Below, piece by piece: positions 30,744 through 38,506 of a DNA stretch of 64,000 nt (positions are counted from its first letter, which is position 1; each line of letters starts with the position of its first letter). The translations under genes and the position numbers were made by a program. The stretch lies in contig JAFWDQ010000015.1 of NCBI GenBank assembly GCA_017516065.1, forward strand, positions 62,001-126,000, read 5' to 3'. The notes beneath the pieces were generated by a model. The model had not been told where the DNA came from, made no database searches, and worked only from the letters and a program-made list of their open reading frames with translations. This stretch comes from Oscillospiraceae bacterium. GTDB taxonomy: Bacteria > Bacillota > Clostridia > Oscillospirales > Oscillospiraceae.

Positions 30744-31925
30744 GTGCGCACGGCAGGGATCGTGGCGGAATACAATCCCTTTCACAGCGGTCATCAGTAT
30801 CATATCGCGCAGACCCGGGCCCGGCTGGGCGCGGACACAGCCGTCGTCTGTGTGATGAGCGGCTCCTTTGTCCAGCGGGGAGAGGCAGCTATTGCGGACA
30901 AGTGGGCCCGGGCGGAGATGGCCCTCCGTTCCGGTGCGGATCTGGTGCTGGAGCTGCCCCTGACGGCGGCGCTGTCCTCCGCGGAGGGCTTTGCCCGGGG
31001 CGCAGTGCAGACGCTGGCGGCCGCCGGTGTGACGGACGTGCTGTCCTTCGGCTGCGAGAGCGGCGCGCTGGAGCCGCTGCAGGCGGTAGCCGACTGTCTG
31101 AACAGCCCCGCGTTCTCTGACGTGCTGCGGGGGGAACTGCGAGGCGGCATTCCCTTTGCCGCGGCCCGGGAGCGGGCGGTGGAGGCCCTGCTGGGCCGCG
31201 AGGCCGCCGCACCGCTGCGGCGGCCCAACGACATCCTGGCCATTGAGTACCTGCGGGCACTGCCCGGTACCGGTATGACGCCTCTGGCTGTCCGGCGGCA
31301 GGGCGCGGCGCACGACGGTACGGCGGAGGAGTCGGAATACCCGTCCGCTGCCGCACTCCGCGCGCGGCTGATGAAGGAGGAAACGCCGCCGGCAGGGTGG
31401 ATGCCTCCGGCATCCCTGGCCGTCTGGGAGCGGGAGTGTCTGGCCGGCCGCGCCCCGGTGGACATCGAGCGGGGGCAGCGGGGCATTCTGGCCCTGCTGC
31501 GGACCCGTACACGGGAGGATTTTGCGGCCCTGCCGGACAGCGGCGGCGGGCTGGCGGACCGGCTGTACCGGGCCTCCCGGGAGGCGGGAAGCTGGCAGGA
31601 GCTGCTGGAACTGGCGGGAACGAAGCACTACACCAACGCCCGGATCCGGCGGCTGTTCCTCCGTGCGGCGCTGGATCTGCGGGAGCAGACCCTGCCGCCC
31701 TGGCTGCGGCTGCTGGGCAGCAACGCCCGGGGCAGGATGCTGTTGGCCCGGATGCGGGACGACCTGCCGATACTGACCAAGCCTTCTCACGTCCGACGCA
31801 TGGGACCGGAGGCGGAGGCGGCCTTTTCAGCGGACCTACGGGCCGCTGACCTCTACGGTCTGTGCATGCCCGTCGTCACGCCCGGCAGCCGGGAGTGGCG
31901 GACCAGCCCCGTAACGCTGGAGTAA
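30744..31925 (+). CDS. tmcAL: tRNA(Met) cytidine acetate ligase
   Basis: TmcAL (formerly YlbM) makes N4-acetylcytidine at the wobble position of elongator tRNA(Met) using acetate and ATP via acetyl-adenylate. The 393-residue protein has the nucleotidyltransferase opening TAGIVAEYNPFHSGHQYHI (with the HxGH motif), VCVMSGSFVQRGEAA, DLVLELP, SFGCESG, RPNDILAIEYLRAL, and the C-terminal KHYTNARIRRLFLRA tRNA-binding region. The start is a GTG at 30744 with GAGGAGGCGAGG upstream. It is divergent from ackA and precedes the SRP RNA. Confident family assignment; activity is from the characterised Bacillus enzyme. Confidence 0.93.
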   Translation: MRTAGIVAEYNPFHSGHQYHIAQTRARLGADTAVVCVMSGSFVQRGEAAIADKWARAEMALRSGADLVLELPLTAALSSAEGFARGAVQTLAAAGVTDVLSFGCESGALEPLQAVADCLNSPAFSDVLRGELRGGIPFAAARERAVEALLGREAAAPLRRPNDILAIEYLRALPGTGMTPLAVRRQGAAHDGTAEESEYPSAAALRARLMKEETPPAGWMPPASLAVWERECLAGRAPVDIERGQRGILALLRTRTREDFAALPDSGGGLADRLYRASREAGSWQELLELAGTKHYTNARIRRLFLRAALDLREQTLPPWLRLLGSNARGRMLLARMRDDLPILTKPSHVRRMGPEAEAAFSADLRAADLYGLCMPVVTPGSREWRTSPVTLE

Positions 31926-31934
31926 GAAAGGAAA

Positions 31935-31991
31935 AAACCGGTCGGGAACGAAAATTTTATACTTGCGTCCCGGCCGGGTTTCCGTTATACT
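31935..31991 (+). promoter_or_regulatory. SRP RNA promoter overlapped by a hairpin
   Basis: TTGCGT (31963-31968), a 17-bp spacer and TATACT (31986-31991) form the promoter of the SRP RNA. An imperfect inverted repeat, AAACCGGTCGGGA (31935-31947) against TCCCGGCCGGGTTT (31968-31981), spans the -35 and spacer and may end the tmcAL transcript. Confidence 0.75.
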
Positions 31992-31999
31992 GTATATGC

Positions 32000-32301
32000 T
32001 TTGTTTCCGGCGGGAAGCAAGGCCGCACTAGTCGGGGAGCCAGCGGTGCCCTGTCGCCTGCAAGCCGCTATAGCAGGGATGAATCCCGGCCCCCGGGTGT
32101 GCGATGTGTCGTCTGCCCCTGTTAAGAGGTGTTGACGGATCGGTCCTGCGCAACGGAGGCCCGCGAACCATGTCAGGCGGGGAACCGAGCAGCATTAAGC
32201 GGTGTCCGTCGTGTGCCGCAGGGATACCGTTCCTGAGCTTTCTGGCCGGGTTACGGACATGTCGTGCATTCAAAGGCCGGTGTGCGGTCTTGCTTTCCGC
32301 C
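32000..32301 (+). ncRNA. ffs: Signal recognition particle RNA, large Bacillus type
   Basis: This is the RNA core of the signal recognition particle, which with Ffh targets membrane proteins. The domain IV tetraloop-helix region is clear at about 32170-32200: ATGTCAGGCGGGGAACCGA followed by GCAGCATTAAG. Other family signatures are GGGGAGCCAGCGGTGCCCTG at the 5' Alu part, GTGTTGACGG, GGTCCTGCGCAA and GTGCCGCAGGG. The ends pair over about 20 bp with few mismatches: 32009-32028 (GGCGGGAAGC...) with 32282-32301 (...GCTTTCCGCC). This long form with an Alu domain is typical of Firmicutes and lies directly before dnaX, as in Bacillus. The exact 5' end is estimated from the promoter. Confidence 0.93.
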
Positions 32302-32340
32302 GAAACCAATACGGAAGCCAACCGTCGGGAGGTGTCGGCC

Positions 32341-34026
32341 GTGTATCAGGCGCTGTACCGAAAATGGCGGCCCCGCACGTTTTCCGACGTGGTGGGGCAG
32401 CCCCATATCACGCAGACGCTGGCCCGCCAGGTGGAGACCGGCAGGATCTCCCACGCCTACCTCTTCACCGGGACCAGAGGCACCGGCAAGACCACCGTGG
32501 CGAAGATCCTGGCCCGGGCCGTCAACTGTGAGCATCCCGTCCACGGGGACCCCTGCAATGAGTGCGCCGCCTGCCGGGGCATTGAAAACGGCAGTATCCT
32601 GGACGTGGTGGAGATGGACGCCGCCTCCAACAGAAGCATAGATGATGTCCGCGCCCTTCGGGACGAGGCGATCTTCTCACCGGCCTCTGTGCGCAGGCGT
32701 GTGTATATCGTCGACGAGGTCCATATGCTCACGCGAGAGGCCTTCAACGCCCTGCTGAAGATCATGGAGGAGCCCCCGGAGCACCTGCTGTTCATCCTTG
32801 CCACCACGGAGGTCCACAAGGTGCCCGCCACGGTGCTCTCCCGCTGTCAGCAATTCGCTTTCCGGCGGATCCGGACGGAGGACATCGCCGCCCGGCTGGG
32901 CTATGTGGCCGAGCAGGAGCAGATCGACCTCACCGCCGACGGAGCCAGACTGCTGGCGCAGCTCTCCGACGGGGCCCTGCGGGACGGCCTGTCCCTGCTG
33001 GACCAGTGCCGGGGCGGCGGCGGGACCGTCGATACAGCCCGGGTCCTGGAGTCCACAGGTCTGGCCGGGAGCCTTGACACTCTGCGGCTGTACCGGGCTG
33101 TTGCGGAACAGGACGGCCGAAGCGTCCTCCGGGTGCTGGACGAGCTGTACCTGGCCGGCAAGGAGATGGGCGCCGTTCTGAGCGAGCTGTCCGCGCTGCT
33201 GCGGGACCTGCTGGTGCTGGAAACGGCGCCGGAGGAGGAGACGCTGCTCTCCGGCCGCTTCGACCCTGCGGAGCTGAAAAAGATATCCCTGTCTCCGGCC
33301 CGTCTGCTGACGGCCCTGGACGTTTTGCGGGAGGCCGCGGGCCGCATGAGCCTGAGCGCCAACCGGCGGCTGGACGCGGAGGCCGCCCTGCTGCGGCTGT
33401 GCGATCCTGCAGTGAACGGGGACACGGCGGCGCTGACCGCCCGGATAGAGCGTCTGGAGGCCCTGTTGGCCGACGGCGGGACGCCCCGGCACAGCCCGGA
33501 GCCCGTGAGACGGGAGCCGGAGCCCCCGAGACATGTGGAGACCGTGCCGGAGCCGGAAAGACCGGTTCCGAAAGCGGCGAGTGCACCGCCCTCCCCGGAG
33601 CCTGTGGTGCAGTCCGTTTCCCCGGAGCCTGCGGTGCAGCCCGTCCCGACGGAGCCCGCCGCACCGGCGGAGGACGGCGAAGCCCTGCGCGGCGCCATGC
33701 TTCCCCTGCTGCAGGCAAAGCACATTCCCAGCGCACTCCGGGCCCTCAGCGACAGGGAACAGGTGGAGTGGCGGCTGGCCGGAGACGGCGTACTGCTGCT
33801 GACAGCGGACGACGACACCCAGCGTCAGCTCAATCGCGCCGGGGTACGCACGGCGCTGACGGCGGCGGTGGAGGAGCACTTCGGCGCCCCATTGCCGGTG
33901 ACGATCCGGCAGAGGACCGACCGGGACGGCCGCCAGACCGCGCCGGAGGCGGAGAAAGAGGAAAAAGAGGATAAATTTGACGGATTGCTTGCTCTCGGCG
34001 AGAAGTTCGATCTGTCTACCAAATAG
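32341..34026 (+). CDS. dnaX: DNA polymerase III subunits gamma/tau
   Basis: DnaX is the clamp-loader ATPase. The 561-residue protein starts YQALYRKWRPRTFSDVVGQ and has GTRGTGKTTVAKILA (Walker A), a zinc module (C..CNECAACRGI), YIVDEVHMLTREAFNALLK (Walker B) with MEEPPEH, ATTEVHKVPATVLSRCQ (sensor 1 and SRC), and a lid region. A Pro/Glu-rich linker (about residues 380-440) leads to a C-terminal tau-like domain. No slippery A-run that would allow a gamma frameshift was seen. The start is a GTG at 32341 with GGGAGGTG upstream; frames open further upstream run through the SRP RNA and are not coding. ybaB follows after 14 bp. Confidence 0.96.
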   Translation: MYQALYRKWRPRTFSDVVGQPHITQTLARQVETGRISHAYLFTGTRGTGKTTVAKILARAVNCEHPVHGDPCNECAACRGIENGSILDVVEMDAASNRSIDDVRALRDEAIFSPASVRRRVYIVDEVHMLTREAFNALLKIMEEPPEHLLFILATTEVHKVPATVLSRCQQFAFRRIRTEDIAARLGYVAEQEQIDLTADGARLLAQLSDGALRDGLSLLDQCRGGGGTVDTARVLESTGLAGSLDTLRLYRAVAEQDGRSVLRVLDELYLAGKEMGAVLSELSALLRDLLVLETAPEEETLLSGRFDPAELKKISLSPARLLTALDVLREAAGRMSLSANRRLDAEAALLRLCDPAVNGDTAALTARIERLEALLADGGTPRHSPEPVRREPEPPRHVETVPEPERPVPKAASAPPSPEPVVQSVSPEPAVQPVPTEPAAPAEDGEALRGAMLPLLQAKHIPSALRALSDREQVEWRLAGDGVLLLTADDDTQRQLNRAGVRTALTAAVEEHFGAPLPVTIRQRTDRDGRQTAPEAEKEEKEDKFDGLLALGEKFDLSTK

Positions 34027-34040
34027 AGGAGGAGAATACA

Positions 34041-34382
34041 ATGGCGAAGGGATTTCGTGGCGGATACGGCGGCGGCGTGAGCCCCAACCTGATCAAGCAG
34101 GCGCAGAAGATGCAGCAGGATATGCTCAAGGCCCAGCAGGAGATCGAAGAACGGGAGTTCACGGCTGAGGCCGGCGGCGGCGTTGTCAAAGCCACCGTCA
34201 GCGGCAAGAAGGAGCTGCTGCGGCTGGAGATCCAGCCGGAGGCAGTGGATCCTGAAGACGTGGAAATGCTCCAGGATCTGGTGGTCGCGGCGGTGAACGA
34301 GGCGATCCGCAGCGCGTCCAAGGCCATGGGCGACAGCATGGGCCAGCTGGCCGGCGGCTTCGGCGGCGCGCTGGGCCTTTGA
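34041..34382 (+). CDS. ybaB: YbaB/EbfC nucleoid-associated protein
   Basis: This small dimeric DNA-binding protein is usually found between dnaX and recR. The 113-residue sequence has a Gly-rich start (GFRGGYGGGVSPNLIKQA), the helix KMQQDMLKAQQEIEEREF, the beta part (EAGGGVVKATVSGKKELL) and DLVVAAVNEAIRSASKAM. The start has AGGAGGAG 7 bp upstream. Unlike the usual order, recR does not follow: a strong terminator begins 9 bp after the stop and the next gene is on the other strand. Confidence 0.94.
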   Translation: MAKGFRGGYGGGVSPNLIKQAQKMQQDMLKAQQEIEEREFTAEAGGGVVKATVSGKKELLRLEIQPEAVDPEDVEMLQDLVVAAVNEAIRSASKAMGDSMGQLAGGFGGALGL

Positions 34383-34390
34383 TCCGACAA

Positions 34391-34430
34391 AAAAAGAGGG
34401 AACGTTTCAAATGAAACGTTCCCTCTTTTT
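34391..34430. terminator. Bidirectional intrinsic terminator
   Basis: A perfect 19-bp stem (34391-34409 with 34412-34430) with A5 on the left and T5 on the right. It ends dnaX-ybaB (+) and the Ala-rich lipoprotein (-). Confidence 0.96.
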
Positions 34431-34460
34431 TATTGATGTTGCGTTTGCTCTGCTGACGAA

Positions 34461-34826
34461 TTACTCGCCCACGGCCTCGTTCACGGCCTCGGCAGCGTTA
34501 TCGGCAGCGTCGCCCACAGCGTTGGCAGCGTCGTTCACGGCACCGGCAGCGGCGTCGGCAGCATCGCCGGCGGCGTCAGCAGCGCCCTGAGCAGCGTCCT
34601 GAGCGGCATCGACAGCGTCGGAAGCAGTGTCCTGAGCAGCGTCGGCAGCGTTCTCTGCAGTGTCAACGACCGTCTCGGCGGCCTCGTCAACAGTCTCAAC
34701 GGCCTCATCGACCACGTCGGTGACAGCTTCTTCCGCATCGTCAACAGCGGGAGGCGCTTCGTTACCACAGGCGGCCAGAGCAACGACCAGAGCCAGAGAA
34801 CAGGCAATGATAAGCAGCTTCTTCAT
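34461..34826 (-). CDS. Ala/Asp-rich repetitive lipoprotein
   Basis: The protein has 121 residues. The signal ends in the lipobox LAAC (Cys20). The mature ~100 residues consist almost only of Ala, Asp, Glu, Val, Asn, Gln and Thr in a repeating pattern (VDEAVETVDEAAETVVD, then DAAQDAAQGAADAAGDAAD). With acidic residues every 3-4 positions it should form one long amphipathic or coiled helix, as in LEA-like or apolipoprotein-like proteins. No enzyme motif exists. The start at 34826 has GGAGGAAAAG upstream. It has its own promoter and terminator. It may act as a surface spacer or stress protein; this is speculation. Confidence 0.8.
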   Translation of the reverse strand: MKKLLIIACSLALVVALAACGNEAPPAVDDAEEAVTDVVDEAVETVDEAAETVVDTAENAADAAQDTASDAVDAAQDAAQGAADAAGDAADAAAGAVNDAANAVGDAADNAAEAVNEAVGE

Positions 34827-34907
34827 TTCTTTTCCTCCTAAAAAACTTGGGCGCTTTACGCGTCCTGTGATGGATCGTGAAGCGGGCGGATCCCGCTTCC
34901 TTTCCAA

Positions 34908-34936
34908 ATAGTAAGAGCATTTTATGGAAAAGTCAA
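34908..34936 (-). promoter_or_regulatory. Promoter for Ala-rich lipoprotein
   Basis: On the minus strand TTGACT (34936-34931) and TACTAT (34913-34908) are 17 bp apart, giving an ~80-nt leader. Confidence 0.75.
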
Positions 34937-35057
34937 CTGCGTTTTGTGAGAAGTTTCCCCGGTTTTTTCTCAAAAACCGGTCTGGATCAACAAATAATCA
35001 GGGCAGAGAAGCATAATCTCCCGTTTTCACGAAAAAAAGGCCCGGGAGACGGCGGCA

Positions 35058-35082
35058 TGAAAAAGAGCCGCGCAGAAGCGGC
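35058..35082 (-). terminator. Terminator after ybaK
   Basis: Read on the minus strand, GCCGC and GCGGC (35082-35078 with 35071-35067) flank TTCTGC and are followed by TCTTTTTC. The stem is short but has a clear T tract. Confidence 0.7.
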
Positions 35083-35092
35083 GGATGCGGAG

Positions 35093-35566
35093 TCACTCCG
35101 CAGGGGCGCTGCACACGTCGATCCAGGCCTCCGCCCCGGCGTAGCCGAACAGCTCCTCACAGGTCAGCTCGATGGCGGAATTGGAGCTTCCCGCGGCGGG
35201 GAAGACGGTGTCGAACCGCTGCAGGGACACGTCCAGATACGTCTTTACCGTATCCGGGACGCCGAAGGGACACACGCCGCCTACGGCATGGCCGGTGAAG
35301 GCCGACACCTGCTCCGCGGAGAGCATCTTCGCCTTGCAGTGGAACTGCCCCTTGAATTTGGAGTTGTTGATTTTCACGTCTCCCGCAGTGACGATGAGGA
35401 CGCAGGCGCCGTCCACCAGGAAGGACAGGGTCTTGGCGATCCGGGCGGGGATGACGCCCACGGCCTGGGCCGCCAGCTCCACGGTTGCGCTGGACACGGG
35501 AAACTCCAGGATATCTCCGGCCCGGCCCAGGGGCTCAAAATAGGCGCGGACAAGTTCGATGGACAT
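35093..35566 (-). CDS. YbaK/EbsC family aminoacyl-tRNA deacylase
   Basis: This 157-residue protein of the YbaK/ProX family hydrolyses mis-acylated tRNAs (for example Cys-tRNA(Pro)) in trans. Typical elements are EFPVSSATVELAAQAVGV, ARIAKTLSFLVDG (the conserved Lys at the active site), VLIVTAGDVKINNSKFKG, FTGHAVGGVCPFGVP (Gly-rich substrate loop) and YLDVSLQRFDTVFPAAGS. The exact tRNA specificity is not clear. The start at 35566 follows GAGGAGGT. A 118-bp gap with a hairpin and a repeat-like stretch separates it from the CofE-like gene, so it may be transcribed on its own or by read-through. Confidence 0.9.
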   Translation of the reverse strand: MSIELVRAYFEPLGRAGDILEFPVSSATVELAAQAVGVIPARIAKTLSFLVDGACVLIVTAGDVKINNSKFKGQFHCKAKMLSAEQVSAFTGHAVGGVCPFGVPDTVKTYLDVSLQRFDTVFPAAGSSNSAIELTCEELFGYAGAEAWIDVCSAPAE

Positions 35567-35593
35567 AGGGGATACCTCCTCGGAAGAGATGGG

Positions 35594-35617
35594 AAACGGG
35601 GGCGTATGCCCCCGTTT
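35594..35617 (-). terminator. Hairpin terminator after the pot/CofE-like operon
   Basis: AAACGGGGGC (35594-35603) and its complement (35608-35617) enclose GTAT. On the minus strand the stem ends in TTTCCC, a weak T tract. Positions 35628-35690 beside it contain GAAACC and GGTTTCGATTTGAAT around CTGCGCAGC, resembling a decayed copy of the hairpins at 9583 and 17858. Confidence 0.65.
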
Positions 35618-35684
35618 GAAACGGTCAGAAGCCGCGCAGAATTCCGCATCAGCGGAAACCCTGCGCAGCGGTTTCGATTTGAAT

Positions 35685-36389
35685 TTACTCCGCTGCCTTG
35701 CGGATCAGGATAAAGGGCGTCAGCTCCGTGCTCTGACCGGCGGGATTGTCGTCGATCATCTCCAGCAGCTGACTGTCGGTGAATTCATTCAGGGCGTCTG
35801 CCTTGCCCAGGATCTCCCGGGTGATGTCGTTGGCGTCCACGATCATCATCCGCACGCCGGTCTTTTCATAGACCTCGTTGCACACCCCGGCGGGATTTTC
35901 CGGGATCCGGATGCCGTAGTTGCCGTACTCCTCGAATTCGTGGTCGTAGAAGCCGTCCAGACCCGTGACCTCCTGGCCCACGATATCGTAGAAGATGCCG
36001 TGCTTGCCCCGGAGCTTGCCCAGGGCGCTGCGGAAGGTGGCCCAGAGGACCTTGCCCAGACCGCAGTGATCGATGGCGAACTGCATCTTCCAGGGGCTGT
36101 CCACCCCGATTCCGGCGTCGCTGTGCATGGCGAACCGGGAGAGAAATTTTGCCCAGAAGGACAGACGCATATCTTTTTTATAGACCACCCGCTTCTGACA
36201 CAGACCGATGATCTTCTCGCTGCTGGAGAGGATATCGCCCTCCTGCCACAGGGGCTTGACGTACTGCTCTACCAGCTGACAGTAGTCTTCGCCGATCTTG
36301 ACGAAGTGGGTCCGGATAGCGTGGCGGTCGTAGGCGCCCAGACTCGTCTGGATGCGGACCTGTTTGCCGGCGTTTGCTTGGAACTCCAT
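35685..36389 (-). CDS. F420-0:gamma-glutamyl ligase (CofE) family protein
   Basis: This 234-residue protein is of the family that contains CofE, the enzyme adding glutamates to coenzyme F420. Visible patterns are GDILSSSEKIIGLCQKR (GD and Ser-Glu-Lys GTP/metal region), GIRIPENPAGVCNEV and MMIVDANDITREILG (the VDANDLN-like C-terminal motif). F420 is not expected in this kind of organism and no cof genes are nearby, so the true substrate is probably different. The ATG at 36389 has AGGAGG 7 bp upstream. It follows potD by 32 bp on the same strand, so it belongs to the polyamine transport operon. Ligation of glutamate to an imported amine is an attractive but untested idea. Confidence 0.75.
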   Translation of the reverse strand: MEFQANAGKQVRIQTSLGAYDRHAIRTHFVKIGEDYCQLVEQYVKPLWQEGDILSSSEKIIGLCQKRVVYKKDMRLSFWAKFLSRFAMHSDAGIGVDSPWKMQFAIDHCGLGKVLWATFRSALGKLRGKHGIFYDIVGQEVTGLDGFYDHEFEEYGNYGIRIPENPAGVCNEVYEKTGVRMMIVDANDITREILGKADALNEFTDSQLLEMIDDNPAGQSTELTPFILIRKAAE

Positions 36390-36421
36390 GATGATTCCTC
36401 CTGCTTGTTGTATGGCCGAAC

Positions 36422-37600
36422 TCAGCGCTTGCGGCGGACTTTTCGGGTGACGAAGACCATGGCGATGGCCAGGATGATGACAACGATGGCGATGATGGTG
36501 CCGGTGCTGATGCTGCCCCCGTCGGTCTTGACGTCCAGCCACAGCTCATCCATCAGCTGTGTGGCCTCACGGTCCAGGACCAGGAAGCTCTCGCCCCGGG
36601 CCAGGGTCTCCTCAGTGGGATAGACCACCTCGCTGGTTGTCATCTCCGGGTCCATATACTGCTTGGCCTCGGTCATGGGCGTGGCATAGCCGAGATACTC
36701 CAGATTCTCGGCGGAGATCTTCGGATCGCAGAGGAAGTTGATATAGGCCTCGGCGGCCTCCGGATGCTGGCTGGTCTTGGGGATGCACATGGCGTCGATG
36801 AAGATATTGAAGCCCTCCTCCGGGAAGTAGAAGCCCAGCTTGTCGTTCTCCTTATACATGAGCAGGAAGTCGCCGGCATAGTAGGGGGCGATCCAGGCCT
36901 CCTCCCGTTCCATGGTCTCGAAGATCTGGTCCATGACATAGCTCTGGACCAGAGGCTGCTGGGCCTTGAGGAGCTCCGCGGCGTCTCTGAGCTCGTCCGG
37001 GTCATTGGTGTTCAGACTGTAGCCCAGGCTCAGCTCGGCGATGCCGAAGGCGTCACGGCAGTTGTCGAACATGAGGATCTTGCCGCTATACTTGCTGTTC
37101 CACAGCAGATCCCAGGAGCCTGTGTCCGCCTCATCCACATAGGCGGTGTTGTAGATGATGCCCACGGTGCCCCAGGTATAGGGGACGGAGTAGATGTTGT
37201 CCGGGTCGTAGTCGGTGTTCAGGAAGGCGTTGTCGATGTATTTGTAATTGGGGATGTTGTCGAAGTTCAGCGGCCGGAGCATATCCTCGTCGATCAGCCT
37301 GGCGATCATATAGTCGGAGGGGATGATCACATCGTAAGTGGCGCCGCCGGTCTTGAGCTTGGTGTACATGCTCTCGTTGGTGTCGTAGGTGGTGTAGTTG
37401 ACCTGGATGCCGGTGGCCTCGGTGAAGGCCCGGTTGACGTCGATATAGCCGTCGGTGCCGTCGGAGATATACTGGCCCCAGTTATAGACGTTGATGGTGA
37501 TGTTTTCGTCGTTTTCCGGCGCGGCGGCGGCGCCCAGAGGCAGGACCAGCAGGGCCAGCAGCAGGACGGCGGAAAACAGGGGCAGTACTCTTTTCTTCAT
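36422..37600 (-). CDS. potD: Spermidine/putrescine ABC transporter substrate-binding protein, C-terminally anchored
   Basis: This 392-residue PotD-type binding protein starts with a signal peptide (KKRVLPLFSAVLLLALLVLP, ending LGAAAAP). There is no lipobox Cys, unlike most Gram-positive binding proteins. The mature part begins ITINVYNWGQYISDG, the family start, and has TYDVIIPSDYMIARL, VPYTWGTVGIIYNT and PYYAGDFLLMY. The C terminus carries a membrane helix (TGTIIAIVVIILAIAMVFV) and a basic stop (TRKVRRKR), so it is tethered at the C-terminal end. A short hairpin (37661-37678) lies in the 90-bp gap after potC and may raise or tune potD mRNA. Confidence 0.92.
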   Translation of the reverse strand: MKKRVLPLFSAVLLLALLVLPLGAAAAPENDENITINVYNWGQYISDGTDGYIDVNRAFTEATGIQVNYTTYDTNESMYTKLKTGGATYDVIIPSDYMIARLIDEDMLRPLNFDNIPNYKYIDNAFLNTDYDPDNIYSVPYTWGTVGIIYNTAYVDEADTGSWDLLWNSKYSGKILMFDNCRDAFGIAELSLGYSLNTNDPDELRDAAELLKAQQPLVQSYVMDQIFETMEREEAWIAPYYAGDFLLMYKENDKLGFYFPEEGFNIFIDAMCIPKTSQHPEAAEAYINFLCDPKISAENLEYLGYATPMTEAKQYMDPEMTTSEVVYPTEETLARGESFLVLDREATQLMDELWLDVKTDGGSISTGTIIAIVVIILAIAMVFVTRKVRRKR

Positions 37601-37660
37601 CGATATTCACCATGTCATGGGCGCGGCCCATGCCTTTCTCCCTCATGGGGTGGATTGATC

Positions 37661-37678
37661 CGCAGGCGGCTGCCTGCG
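37661..37678 (-). promoter_or_regulatory. Hairpin in the potC-potD gap
   Basis: CGCAGGC (37661-37667) pairs with GCCTGCG (37672-37678) over a GGCT loop. In the direction of transcription it has no T run, so it is better read as an mRNA stability element than as a terminator. Confidence 0.55.
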
Positions 37679-37690
37679 TTTTTAAAAATG

Positions 37691-38506
37691 TTACATACCG
37701 TGCTGGCGCCGGCGGCGCTCCTGCCGCGCATCCCTGGCCTGGAGGAGATTCATAAGGACCATGACCACCAGAATGGCCAGGAACAGCAGGGTGAACAGGG
37801 CGTAGATCTTCGGCGGCAGAGGCTTTTTCGTGTAGTTATAGATCTCCACCGGCAGGGTCACGAAGGTGGGGCCGAAGACGAAGTAGCTGATCACGAAATC
37901 ATCCAGACTCATGGCGAAGGCCATCAGGAATCCGGCGGCGATGCTGCTGGTCAGCTCCGGGAGCGTGACCTTGAAAAACGCCTGGATGGGCCTGCAGCCC
38001 AGGTCCAGGGCCGCGTCGGTGAGGGACGGGTCCATCTGGGTCAGCTTCGGCATGACGGACAGGATGATGTAGGGAAGTCCGAAGGTGATGTGCGCGATCA
38101 GCAGCGTCGCAAAGCCCAGGATGTGGTTGGTCTTCAGCAGCTGTCCCACAAAGGCAAACAGCAGGGCAAGGGAGACGCCGGTGACGATATCGGGATTCAT
38201 CAGGGGGATGTTGGCCAGTCCCAGAGCAAGCCGTCTGGGGGTTTTGTTCATGGCGTGGATGCCGAGAGCGGCAAGGGTGCCCAGGATCATGGCGCAGACG
38301 GATGCGGTAACGGCAACGATCAGGGAGTTGCCCAGCAGGGGCAGCAGAAAATGATCGTGGAACAGGGCGGAGTAATTGTGGAATGTAAAGGACTTGAACG
38401 CCGCCGGGTCCGAGCCGCTGTTGAAGGACGCCACCGCCAGCAGCAGGATGGGGATATAGAGAAAGAGGAAGATGATAACGGTGACGACGCGCTGGACCTG
38501 CTTCAT
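37691..38506 (-). CDS. potC: Spermidine/putrescine ABC transporter permease
   Basis: This 271-residue inner-membrane permease has about six membrane helices and belongs to the PotC/CysW-type family. It starts VTVIIFLFLYIPILLLAVASF, typical of PotC. The EAA loop that contacts the ATPase reads TDAALDLGCRPIQAFFKVTLPEL (conserved Gly in the middle). The ATG overlaps the potB stop by 4 bp, giving coupled translation of the two permeases. The C terminus is basic (RDARQERRRRQH). Confidence 0.94.
   Translation of the reverse strand: MKQVQRVVTVIIFLFLYIPILLLAVASFNSGSDPAAFKSFTFHNYSALFHDHFLLPLLGNSLIVAVTASVCAMILGTLAALGIHAMNKTPRRLALGLANIPLMNPDIVTGVSLALLFAFVGQLLKTNHILGFATLLIAHITFGLPYIILSVMPKLTQMDPSLTDAALDLGCRPIQAFFKVTLPELTSSIAAGFLMAFAMSLDDFVISYFVFGPTFVTLPVEIYNYTKKPLPPKIYALFTLLFLAILVVMVLMNLLQARDARQERRRRQHGM

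Noticed and set aside
32104..32340. N-terminal extension of dnaX
   Set aside because: The in-frame sequence is the SRP RNA gene; DnaX homology begins at the GTG at 32341 with a good ribosome site.
32341..34026. Programmed frameshift making a gamma form of DnaX
   Set aside because: No A-rich slippery heptamer with downstream stop was found in the frame.
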